Positions 31,001 to 40,234 of a stretch of 64,000 bases of DNA are shown piece by piece (position 1 is the first letter of the stretch; the number at the start of each line of letters is the position of its first letter). Made by a program: the position numbers and the translations under genes. The DNA comes from Bromus sterilis (Eukaryota > Streptophyta > Magnoliopsida > Poales > Poaceae), in the NCBI GenBank assembly GCA_950022295.1, contig OX465600.1, positions 293,987,782 through 294,051,781 on the forward strand, read 5' to 3'. Under the pieces are notes generated by a model, which was not told the DNA's origin, did no database searches, and worked only from the letters and a program-made list of their open reading frames with translations.

Positions 31001-31299
31001 CTAACCATGAAGACAATACAACCATGTTTTCCGAAGAGAACAGCGAGATCAAGATCACACAGCATTGATACAGACATCAAGTTGTATCCAAGAGATTCAA
31101 CAAGCATGACATTATCAATGTGTTGGTCTCGAGAGATAGCCACTCTGCCGAGACCCAATACCTTACTTTTACCTTTATCAGCGAAGGTGATGGTTTTCTT
31201 TGAAGAAGGACTTAGTGATGATTCCATAAGAAGACTTCTGTCACCAGTCATGTGATTTGTGCATCCACTATCCATCACCCATTCAGTATTTCCCTGCAA
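28072..31299 (-). CDS. Element K Pol polyprotein (protease, integrase, RT, RNase H)
   Basis: An open frame of 1075 codons in copia order. Protease: WVMDSGCTNHMTG near the start. Integrase: zinc-binding WHRRLGH...CGAC, then catalytic MDLFGP, IRSDNGTEF and TPQQNGVVERKNR (D, D, E). An acidic linker full of GAC/TCA-type repeats follows. Reverse transcriptase: YQMDVKSAFLNG and catalytic YVDDIIFG (29014-29025). RNase H: GYSDSDYAGD, STAEAEYIAAG and LCDNESAI. There is no ATG at the 5' end: the frame opens after a TGA five codons upstream and overlaps gag, lying -1 relative to it, so expression probably needs frameshifting. All catalytic residues I can check are present. Pol would cut the polyprotein, copy RNA to DNA and insert it. 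Confidence 0.92.
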   Translation of the reverse strand: MQGNTEWVMDSGCTNHMTGDRSLLMESSLSPSSKKTITFADKGKSKVLGLGRVAISRDQHIDNVMLVESLGYNLMSVSMLCDLDLAVLFGKHGCIVFMVSDKSTVFSGIRKGDLYIVDFSEGPQVATCLMARASECWLWHRRLGHAGMRNLQKLVLKKYVLGIEEIRFSKDRLCGACEAGKMTKANLPAKTIMTTTRPLELLHMDLFGPPKYSSFGGNMYGLVIVDDFSRYTWVHFLLYKSGTPAILKRFTQRVMNNYNLKIKHIRSDNGTEFKNFGVEEFLDDLGITHEFSAPYTPQQNGVVERKNRTLIEMARTMLAEYNTPLKWWAEAINTACHIVNRVYLHKFFNKTSYELIVGKKPNVSYFKVFGAPCWIRDPHHESKFAPKACEGFMLGYGINSHTYRVFNISHYKIVETVDMRFDESDGSQREHLPHDLGEAPPEEQIKKMGAGDIIPVVHPEEIHIPPAPEEHPNPEANNPDDNPDPEAPDTPEAPEAPEADANESDSSDEDAPQDHPPRLPRVANEVQVDKILADINLPGPLTRARANRIANFCGHFSFVSISEPTKVTEAFREAEWIQAMQDELLQFKLNDVWELVKRPDPRVHNIIGMKWIYRNKLDEDGQVIRNKARLVAQGYTQVEGIDFGETFAPVARLESIRIMLAFANHHNIKLYQMDVKSAFLNGNIEEEVYVAQPPGFEDAKKPDMVYRLKKALYGLKQAPRAWYDTLRDFLISKGFKSGSLDPTLFTKRYDDALFICQIYVDDIIFGCTNKKYSEEFAFLMSEQYQMSMMGELKFFLGLQIRQQRNGIFISQEKYLKECLRKFGMQDCKGIKTPMPTNGQLGPDENGKDYDQKVYRSMIGSLLYLCASRPDIMLSVCMCARFQAAPKESHHQAVKRILRYLAHTPSLGLWYPKGTQLDLVGYSDSDYAGDRVDRKSTSGTCHFLGRSLVCWSSKKQNCVSLSTAEAEYIAAGASCSQLLWMKQTLKEYGINLKKVPLLCDNESAIKISQNPIQHSRTKHIEIRYHFLRDHVLKEDIVISHVKTEDQLADIFTKPLDEKRFSTLRCELNILDSSNVQ

Positions 31300-32080
31300 T
31301 TGAATTGTATCTCATACAGCAAGTTATGAGCCAGTCTCAGTTTAGCTTCTTTTTCCCATAGAGGACAATCAGCGATGTAATGCCCAGGTTTCTTGCACTT
31401 GTGGCAAACTCTCTTTCTAGCTTCGACAGAATCATCATTTTTTCTTTTTCTAGAGGACGACCTTGAGGAATTTCCGAACCGATTCTTCTTCGTGAACCTT
31501 TGAAACTTTCTGGTAAGGAGAGCAAGTTCACGGCTGAGAGTCTCAGGATTATCAGTATCAGCCTCAGACTCTTCATCAGAGGATACTCTTCGTGCTCTAG
31601 CTTTTAGCGCGCGGACCTTAGGCGTGGAGCTGTATAAGTCTCGTTTTTCAGAGAGCTTCAGTTCATGAGCATTGAGGCGCTCGAGAATGTCTGCTGAATC
31701 CAGAGTCTTGAAGTCAGGCCTTTCTTGAATCATCAGTGATAGGAACTCAAATGAGTCATCCAGTGACCTCAGTAGTTTCTTCACAACTTCATGATCTGTG
31801 ATATCAACTGCACCAAGAGCTTGAAGTTCATTGGATATGTCAGTGAGTCTGTCAAAGGTTTGTTGTACGTGCTCATTATCTAGCCTCTTGAATCGATTGA
31901 AGAGACTGCGGAGTGTATCAACTCGTGAGTCTCGTTGAGCTGAGACTCCTTCATTAACTTTAGACAGTCTTGTCCATATCTTCTGTGCAGTATCCAGACC
32001 ACTGATACGGTTGAACTGAGCCTTATTGAGATGACCACCAATGATGCTTCGAGCTTTTGCATCAAGCTGCCAGTTTTTCT
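31275..32080 (-). pseudogene. Element K Gag, N-terminus deleted
   Basis: It encodes a copia Gag: IIGGHLNKAQFNRISGLDTA, then DTLRSLFNRFKRLDNEHVQQ and the CCHC zinc knuckle CHKCKKPGHYIADCP near 31372-31416. The frame continues upstream of 32080 into LTR sequence, where the first residues come from the LTR and not from gag. A deletion has joined the 5' LTR directly to gag codons, removing the true start, the leader and the primer binding site. The gag end overlaps pol by about 25 bases. Gag would form the particle shell and bind RNA. Confidence 0.85.
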
Positions 32081-33521
32081 TGAAACTGAGGAAGTAACCA
32101 AAATCATGAAGAAATAAAACTTTGCAGAATGTAATCATTTGGGCAGCACATCATAATGCAACTAAAATAAATCAATTCAGATAAGCAGAAGTGCTTCAGA
32201 TGCATAGTATGAAGACAAATAGTAGAGGGAGAGCTGAAGCACAAGAAGTCAACATAGATACTGAAGACATAATACTGAAGCTTAAGAGATTGAAGAGATG
32301 TCACCAGTAATTGAAGACAATGGTTTGATAGACCAGTTCAAGTTGCTGTGACAACTCTACGTCTGGTTGGAGAGGCTGAGATTCAACTCAGAAGACATAG
32401 TCTTCACCTTGTTCTCCTTGAACTAAAGTCCTCAGACTCCGTCCAATAACTCAGGTGAGTCTTCAAGGTAGACTCCCGAAACCTTCACAGACACAGTCAC
32501 TCCGGAAAGTCACAATTTCATCTTGACTTCCTCAGACTGAAGACAACTACACCAGCTGGAAGATCACAGTCTTCAAGAGTAAAAAGCTTCGGATCACTCG
32601 AACCGACTTCCTCAGAAATGCTCAACTACTCAGGCTGGTGGTTATCCTCACAAAGGTTCTTCAGTTTCCTCAGAGGTGGGTTGCTCTCAAATGACAAGTG
32701 TTAGTTTTTCTCTCGGAGCAGCCAACCCACAAATGGGGCTGGGGGTGGCTATTTATAGCCGCGGAGCAACCCGAGGTGAAAGGACATAAATGCCCAAGCA
32801 TGCAATTACTCTCATGCCCTCGGAAATGACCGTTGCTAGACCAGTTCTAGCCTCTCACCACGTAACACGTGGCACGGTCAAAGTATTCTCTCTCCAGACT
32901 CCTCAACCAAAGTTAGTTACCTCAGTGTCCTGAAGAACAACGTCTCAGACACATGAGGACTGAACTTCTACTGCAGGAGATAACTCTCTCTTCAGGAGAA
33001 CTGCACTCGCAGTCTCCAGACTCCTCAACCGAAGACAAATTCCTCAGTGTCCTAAAGAACAACGTCTCAGACACCCGAGGAACTGAACTTCTACTGCAGG
33101 AGATTTCCTCAGGGTTTTTCTTCAGGATTCCTAACTGAGCACTTCCTCAGACCTTCGGAACTCGTTTTCTTCAACCCCTCCAACAGTGCGGTGTTTTCCT
33201 ATGACTCAAGAAGTATAAAAAGTCTTAGCAAAGACTACGCTTCAACTTCGTCTTCAGCGCGAACTTCCTCAGGATCGTCTTCAGCTTCAGCTTCAACCGA
33301 ACGCTTCAGGATCCTGTTTCCTCAGGATTTCGCGCGACTTCATTCTTCAGGAAACGCACCGTTTTCTCCAATGTTCCTCAACATTTTGGGGGGTCGACAT
33401 TGGTGGTTAAACACCTCATCAGGGACTGTTCTCCTGTGTATACTCACAAACACATCAGTCCCTTAACCGTTTTGTCATCAAACTCCAAAACCTCAAGGGG
33501 AGGGCACTTGATGCACTTACA
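32081..33521 (-). repeat. Element K 5' LTR, truncated (1441 bp)
   Basis: It matches 21523-22969 almost perfectly. The last roughly 90 bases in the transcribed direction (21435-21522 in the other copy) are missing; gag starts at TTTTCTTGAAACTGAGG. The TATA box on the minus strand is at 32749-32758. The 122-bp tandem duplication is present too. Confidence 0.9.
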
Positions 33522-33526
33522 GTATG

Positions 33527-34124
33527 AAAGGAGCTAAATGAATCTGTACGCAGAGAAGGTTGACGCAAATGGGGGGGGGGGTTATACAGGTTAGGCCTCT
33601 CCGTAGAGATAAAAACCTTAGTCCTGTCCCAGGCTTACTGGGGTGTTCTTTCTTCAGAAAAACTGAGAATGAGAAGTGTTGCGTGTGCCCACGCCGAAGG
33701 GGGAGGGGGGGGGCTTATATAGAGTGCGCCCCTGCCTCCTTAATGCCTTGGCTTAAATGGGTCTTAATTACAAGATTAAATACATACTTAAATACAAAAC
33801 GACCTGCCCATTACTGCTAATAAAGGAGGAGAAACGCCCGCAGCATTAAATGCCTCCCGTCCGTTGCGTTTCCCATCTTCTGAGTAGGGGGGCCTCGCCG
33901 ATTGCTTACGAGTATCGGTCTACTCGGATCTTGCTGGGATTCCGAGCAGCTGCGTATTCGGAAGCGGCTCCTGGTCTCTGAGTAACATGTTACTCGGAGG
34001 TTGCCAAAGCTTCGTATTTTTTGTTGGTCTTATTTTGCTGGGTGTGCTTTTGGGGAAACACAGGACTTAAGGATACCCCTGGGTTTCCCTTGCCTAGGGG
34101 TATGCCTTTAGCATTACCACGACA
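33527..34124 (-). repeat. Element I 5' LTR, outer part
   Basis: It resumes after the K insertion and ends TACCACGACA. The TATA box on the minus strand is at 33713-33722. It carries the same CCGAGT/ACTCGG dyads as the 3' LTR (33942-33999), with one half-site changed in each (CCGAGC; CTGAGT). Confidence 0.9.
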
Positions 34125-34129
34125 GGCGC

Positions 34130-35253
34130 CCTGCTTGCGCGGCACCACCCCTGCCGCGCCGGGAGGCCGCATGGGTGGGTCCTCCCCTCTCTGGTGCCCT
34201 ACCAAGGCCCCTATTTATTCTCAACGCGAGGAAACCCCAAAACAGAAGTCGTTTTCCCAGTTTCCGTCGCGGAGCCGCCACCCTCTGCTCTTCTCCGGGA
34301 GGGCTAATCTGAGGCTGTTTTGGCCTCCGGTGAGGGGAGATCATCGCCATCGTTATCACCATCGCCACTCCATCATCCCTCCATTACTTCTCCTTTCATG
34401 TGTGAGTAATTCCCTGCTGTAGGCAAAGGGGATGGTAGGGATTGGATGAGTTAGATCATGTAATAGTTCGTCAGATTGTTGGGGGCATGTTGCCTATCAT
34501 CTACTTTGGTGTTTATCATCTCTGCTACAACTTGTTGCTCTTAATTCTTGTCACTTTGGGCCCGAGTGCCATGTTTTCAGATCTAAACCACTTGTGTTTT
34601 CATTAGTCTATTTGTGTTCTTGATCCTATCTATGAGTTGTATGCACCTATTATGGTCCGGAACCGGCGATCCCAGAGGTGACAGCTTGGGACACCAAAGG
34701 GATGGACTATAATTTGAGGATTTCATGTATCCATTGAGTATTAATGCTTTATTCCGGTGCTCTTTGACAGGAGCACCTTAATATCCATAAGTTCCTTTTG
34801 GCCCCGTTCGTAGCGGGATGGTAGGACAAAATATGTTGTGCATGTTCTTATTGCAAGCACGCACAACTACCTACGGGATGCATGCCTAATGTTTGGTATT
34901 TTCCTAGATCATCCTTGCTTTTCTGTGTGCCTTGCCCCGTGTTAGAATCTATTACATGTTCACTCTCATCGAAGCAGCGCCCAATTGTCCATCTCCCTAG
35001 CCTACAGTATTTTAATCATGCTAGTTACTAATTGTTTACTTTTGATGTTTTACTTTCGCTGTTGCCACTATCACTTTCATATCACCGTTGCTATTAATAT
35101 TTTGTTGCAAGCAAGTATATTTCAGGTGCAGTTGAATTGACAACTCAACTGCTAAAACTTATAAATATTCTTTCTCTCCCCTTGTGTTGAATCAATAAAT
35201 TGGGTTATCTTACCCGCGAAGACTATCTCGATCCCCTACAGTTAAGGTTATCA
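34130..35253 (+). repeat. Athila-type LTR (element L), right part
   Basis: It continues the LTR broken at 7843. It ends GATCCCCTACA then GTTAAGGTTATCA, 12 bases before a primer binding site. No gene is present. Confidence 0.7.
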
Positions 35254-35265
35254 AGTACTGTTTTC

Positions 35266-35283
35266 TGGCGCCGTTGTCAGGGA
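35266..35283 (+). other. Primer binding site of element L
   Basis: TGGCGCCGTTGTCAGGGA, the usual Athila-type site, with the internal domain of element L beginning just after. Confidence 0.8.
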
Positions 35284-35340
35284 GCATAGCTTTATTTACG
35301 AGTCTACCTTAAGTATTCTACCTGTTGCAATTTATCCACT

Positions 35341-35418
35341 ATGGGTAAGAAAGGAGACCCCAAGGTTTCGATCTTACCATCCACTAGAAGAAAAGGTAGT
35401 GTTCTGAGCACTAGTGCT
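35341..35418 (+). pseudogene. Element L gag start, truncated by element M
   Basis: ATG at 35341 opens MGKKGDPKVSILPSTRRKGS, the basic start of an Athila-type gag. After 26 codons it runs into the LTR of element M. Nothing further of element L is recognised to the right. Confidence 0.6.
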
Positions 35419-37134
35419 CGATATGTCTCAAACGTATCGATAATTTCTTCTCGCTCCATGCATGTTTTGTGTGATATTGCTATGATCTAGATACACTTTC
35501 ATACACTTTTGATCATATTTGGACTAACCTACTAACTCAGTGCACCCCAGTGCCAGTTCCTGTTTTCTGCTGTTTTTCTATTTCAGTTTTTCCCCATATA
35601 GAAAATGCTCAAAAAATCCGGGAAAAAATCAGATAAAAATCAGCATATCGGAAGACTCCTGAAGCCCGAAGGAGGGCCAGGGGGCCACCAACAGGCACCC
35701 AGGGGGCCACCTGGTGCGACCAGGGGCCTGGCCGCGCCAGGTGGGCGTCTAGGCCCCTGGTGGCCCCTAGGCGGCCACCTGGCGCGGCCAGGGGCCTGGC
35801 CGTGCCAGGGGGGCGCCTGGGCCCCTGGTGGCCCCTCTGGCTACCCCCCTTCACCTATTTATTCTCTGTCACGGGGAAACTCCGAGGACAGAACCCTATT
35901 TCACACATTATCCTCTGTTCCCCCGCCGCCGCGCTTCCAAGATCGGGAGCACCGCCAGGACCCTTCCCGGCACCCTGCCGGAGGGAGGATCGACCTCCGG
36001 GAGCTTCTCCTCCACCATGGACGCTTCCCGGATGTGTCGTGAGTAGTATACCTTGGACCATGGGTCCGTGATCAGTAGCTATGTCATGTTCTCCTCCCCT
36101 CTTTGTTCTTCATGGTTTAGACCTCGTGAGATGCCTTGCATGATCGAGGCACATATGTAATTCTTTCTTCTTTTGCTATGCTGAGTTTGATGGGATCTGA
36201 TGGATTATGAGATTATGTTCAGATTGTGATAGATTAAGATAATTGATTCCTATCTTTTGTATTTTTGTTCCGAAGTAATTCTTGCATGTTCTCCGTTCCT
36301 ATTTATTGCTTTGGCCAAGTGGTAGGTAGTGACTCCAAGAGGGAATGTTATGCTCGATTGTGGGTACATGCCCCTTGATGACACGCTTGAGTGACAGAAA
36401 CACGAGTCTAGGGGATGTGCTGTGGCCACAAGGGGAAAACCAACGGTGCTTGTAACCGCGGTTACAAGGATTGTTTACTTTACGCAAAGTTCTTTTTAAT
36501 GCAGTTGTCTGTTGCTTTGGGTTTACACTTTGGGTGGGGCTCGCAACTTAATACCAGCGAAATGTTCTGGATAGATATCTCAAGGTGGATGATTAGTAGT
36601 AGATGCATATGGATTTCGGTCTACTTATCTTGGCGTAATGTCCATGCTTTTGAGCCTCTTCCTTTCGTTTGTAGCATAGTTAGCATTGCGGTGTATTTAT
36701 AATCCTGTCAATTGCCCTTCTGTAATTTGTTTACCTCGCATAGCAGTCTTATCGTCTTTTGGGAGAGAGACATCACTAGTGAACATCACGGGACCCTGGT
36801 CCATATTCTCATCACTGTTTACACGCTCATTTACTTTCTTACTTTTTAATTTCAGTTTCTATCATTATCATTATCCTGTGTTTTTTATCCTTTGTAAACA
36901 ACAAGACTGGAGAGATTGACAACCTCTCTGAACTTCGTTGGGAGCAAAGTTAATTGTGTTGTGTGCAGGTCCGCGCCAGGTGCGCCGCAGACACCTACTT
37001 ATCATCGCCGGAGTGATACTGGTCGATACTCAACCTCGGTATCTTCACCGAGGGAAACTTGCTGCTACGCTGCATCTTACCTTCCACTTGGGGTAACCAA
37101 CGAAGGGCGAGAAGCAATCCTCTCTCGCGTATCA
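35419..37134 (+). repeat. Athila-type LTR (element M), 1.7 kb
   Basis: It starts CGATATGTCTCAAACGTATC (family start TGATACGTCCCAAACG) and ends CTCTCGCGTATCA. A GC-rich segment with inverted CCTGGCGCGGCCAGG-type words lies at 35665-35835. The same LTR family recurs at 38576-40234 (-), 43101-43988 (-), 43989-45445 (+) and 50502-61944 (-). Confidence 0.8.
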
Positions 37135-37160
37135 GTGCTACGCTTGATTCACCTTCAGTT

Positions 37161-38003
37161 ATAAGTAAGTTTGCCTCACCACCACCACCACATGCTACTT
37201 CCCCTGAGTCTGCTACTATGTCCGATACTTTTGATGATGCTTCCACTACTCTTGATGAACTTGGTTTTCTTTGTCGCTATCTTGAATCTCAAATTTCTAA
37301 GGTTGCAGAACAGTCCGAGACTAAAACCCCTGCTACCTATTTTCCCACTTGCAAAGACTTTGGTTACCCAGACTTGGACAGACTCAAGGAGAGACTCCTT
37401 GAGGATGATTATATTATACTTGATGATGATTTATGCAGGGAACTTACAGAGTGTGCCGACACAGACCCTGGTGTTGTTAAGAAGCTGCTTGAAAAACGCT
37501 CCATAAATAATAATTATGTCAAAACTGCTTTATGTGATCTTAGTGCAGGAGTGAGTGTTATGAATTTTTCTCTTTAAAAGAGGCTTTGTTTAGATAAACT
37601 AATCCCTACAGATATATCTCTTCAGATGGCTGACAAGTCAACAGCCGTCCCGATTGGTATTTGTGAGGATGTTCATGTTGAAGTTGCTAATTGCTTAATC
37701 CTTACAGATTTTGTTGAGCTTGACATGCCCGAGGATGGGAGCATGTCCATTATCATTGGTAGACCTTTTCTTAACACCTCAGGTGCTATCATTGATTGCA
37801 ATAAAGGAAAGGTTACCTTCAAAGTGGATGATAAAGAACACACGATGTATTTTCCGAAGAAGATTGACAAAAGGCATGGCCTTAATTCTATAGAGAATAT
37901 CGAGACCGTGAAGATTGGAGAATGGGATTGTCCTCTACATGTGCACCACAAATACAAAACCATTATGGTGGGGATAATGTCCATTAATGTAAAGGTACAA
38001 TGA
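37161..38003 (+). pseudogene. Element M gag-protease remnant (Athila lineage)
   Basis: One frame with a single internal TAA (37575-37577). It reads MSDTFDDASTTLDELGF, then the protease region CDLSAGVSVMNFSL, where relatives have the active-site pattern D-L-G-A-S. PTDISLQMADKSTAVPIG, MSIIIGRPFLNTSGAIIDC and GKVTFKVDDKEHTMYFP follow. It follows the LTR without a primer binding site, so the leader and most of gag are deleted. The altered active site and the stop make it inactive. Athila-type protease identity is firm. Confidence 0.8.
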
Positions 38004-38575
38004 TCACTTTATAAGAGGTGAAACTTTCTGCTCTATATATTGTCGGTTTGTTGGTAAGACTTGGTCAACCTTCCTAGCTAGCATGTTTTATATAGGTAAA
38101 AAGTGGAGCTTGTTATGTTTTCATTTGCTTTAGCTTTTGTTATCTTTGCTGTACCAAGTTTTTATGTTTTTGAAGCTTCACATTTCTAACTAGTGTTTCA
38201 AGTTTTTAGAAAGTTTCGCAGCTTTTTGAACCTCAAAAAAATTTCAACAGTGAACTTGTCAAAAAAATTCAACAAAAATTAAAATCTATTTTTCCACGAC
38301 AAAAGTGACCCAGAGGCACCCGGGGATGACCAAGGGGCACATCACTAGTCCAGGAGGCCAGCTGGCGCGGCTTGCCCCCTGGTCGCGCCCACAGAGCGCT
38401 TGGGCCCACCAGGGAAGCCACCCAGGTAAGTCTTCTTCCTTCCCCTCTCTTTCTTCCCCAAAACACGAGTTCTTCAGCTGGAACCCATGTTCTTGCTTCT
38501 CTCCGTCCAGAATTTTGATCTCTCTCTACAACCCGTTGTTTGATCTGAAATTTTGGGCAAATACTCCCTGGTATG
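38004..38575 (+). other. Non-coding internal sequence of element M
   Basis: A T-rich stretch followed by a GC-rich part (38280-38440) and then a CT-rich part. No protein is recognised. It ends abruptly at the inverted LTR starting at 38576, the likely insertion point of the next element. Confidence 0.4.
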
Positions 38576-40234
38576 TGATGTGCGAGAGATGATAATGGCT
38601 TCTCGACCTACGTTGGTTACCCCAAGTGGAAGATGAGATGTAGGATATCAGCAAATTTCCCCTATGTAGAGGATAGGGTTTGTTTCCCGTAGGACTTTGA
38701 AAGTGACAAGTAGGTGACAACGACGCTAGAAATTAGGCGGTTGACGTGGACCTGCACATAAACACAAATAACTTTGCTCCCAACGACGTTCAGAGAGGTT
38801 GTCAATCTCTCCGTCCTTTTTGTTTACAAAGGATCAAACGCAAGGGATAAAGGATAGTGATAATTGCAACTGGAAAGTAAAAGCAGGAAATAAATTGAGC
38901 GCATAAACAGTGATAAGAATATGGACCGGGGTCCCGTGATGTTCACTAGTGATGTCTCTCTCCCAAAAGGAGATAAAACTGCTATGCGAGGTAAACAAAT
39001 CACAGCTGGTCAATTGACAGGATAAAAAACGCACCGCAATGCTAACTATGCTACAAAGAAAGGAAGAGGCTCAAAAGCATGGGCGGTACGCCAAAATAAG
39101 TAGACCGAAATCCAACTCCATCTACTACTAATCATCCACCTTGAGATATCTATCCAGAACATCTCGTTGGTATTAAGTCGCGAGCCCCACCCAAAGTGTA
39201 AACCCAAAGCAACAGACAACTGCATTAAAAGAACTTTGCATAAAGTAAACAATCCTTGCAACCGCGGTCACAAGCACCGTTGTTTTCCCCCTTGTGGCAA
39301 CAACACATCCCCTAGACTCATGTTTCTGTCACTCAATCTAGTCATCACGGGGCATGAAACCACAATCGAGCATAACGTTCCCTCTTGGAGTCACTACCTA
39401 CTACTTGGCCAAAGGAATAAACAACAACGGAGAACATGCAAGAATTACTCAAGAACAAAAATATAAAAGATAAGAACCACATATATTACTCAATCACAAA
39501 CTGAACATAGTCTCATAATCCATCAGATCCTAGCAAACTCAGCATAGCAACAACATAAAGAATTACATATGTGCCTTGATCATGTAGGGAAGCTCAAAAG
39601 GTGTAATCCATGAAGAACAAAGAGGGGAGGAGAACATGACATAGCTACTGATCACGGACCCATGGTCCAAGGTAGACTACTAACGGATCATCCGGGAAGC
39701 ATCCATGGTGGAGGAAAGGCTCCCGGAGGTTAATCCTTCCTCCGGCAAGGTGCCGGGAAGAGGTCTGCTGGCGCTCCCGATCTTGGAAGCGCGGCGGCGG
39801 AGGAACAGAGGCGAGATCGCGAAAAAGGGTTCTGTCTTCCGAGGTTTCCTGTCATAGAGAATATATAGGAGCAGGGGGCAGCCAGGGGGGCCACCAGTGG
39901 TCCAGGCGCCCCCCTGGCACGACCCCACCCTAGGGCGCGTCGGGAGGGCGCCTGGGGTCTTGGTGGTGGCCCTCTGGCCCCACCTTGGTGATTCCGGAAG
40001 CTTACGGCACGCTGATTTTTTATTGTATTTTTCAGGAATTTTTGGACCATTTTTAATACGGGGGAAACCTGAAATAAAAACAGTAGAAAACAGGAACTGG
40101 TACTGGGGTGCAGTGAGTTAATAGGTTAGTCCAAATATGATCAAATGTGTATGAAATTTTATCTAAAACATAGAAATATCACACAAAACATGCATGGAGC
40201 AAGCGGAAATTATAGATACGTTTGGGACGTATCA
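38576..40234 (-). repeat. Athila-type LTR (element N, 3' LTR), 1659 bp
   Basis: Read on the minus strand it starts TGATACGTCCCAAACGTATC at 40234 and ends CTCTCGCACATCA at 38576. Just upstream on that strand is the purine-rich AAGCTTGGGGATGTT, so this is the 3' LTR of a minus-strand element whose interior is 40235-43100. Confidence 0.85.

Larger units (their letters stand above)
21435..33521 (-). mobile_element. Element K: Ty1/copia Sirevirus (Maximus type), 12.1 kb
   Basis: The ends are TGAAAGTGCA and TGCACTTACA. The GTATG at 21430-21434 and 33522-33526 is a perfect five-base target duplication inside the element I LTR. On the minus strand it reads 5' LTR, gag, pol (protease, integrase, reverse transcriptase, RNase H: copia order), a long third ORF, polypurine tract, 3' LTR. 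The large size, the long pol and an extra ORF after pol fit the Sirevirus group. The LTRs differ at only about six positions over roughly 1440 aligned bases, so insertion was recent. The end of the 5' LTR, the primer site and the start of gag are deleted. Confidence 0.93.
7844..34124 (-). mobile_element. Element I: Tat/Ogre-type Ty3/gypsy retrotransposon with antisense gene
   Basis: The LTRs begin TGTCGTGG and end CCACGACA: 3' LTR at 7844-8473, 5' LTR at 34124-33527 plus 21434-21396, the latter split by element K. Without K the element is about 14.2 kb. On the minus strand it reads 5' LTR, primer binding site, gag, protease, reverse transcriptase, RNase H, integrase, a 243-bp tandem array, an antisense multi-exon gene, then 3' LTR. 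Gag-pol before RNase H plus integrase, with an extra ORF on the opposite strand, is the Tat-lineage arrangement. The LTR copies differ at about 20-25 of some 640 sites by eye. Stop codons and a frameshift break gag-pol. Confidence 0.9.

Noticed and set aside
31288..31311. A 24-base GTATG...GCAG intron joining gag and pol of element K
   Set aside because: Too short for a plant intron, and removing 24 bases would not bring the two frames together.
37059..37160. The upstream part of the 37059-37577 open frame as real coding sequence
   Set aside because: This part lies in the LTR end of element M; homology to gag-protease starts only after about 37161.
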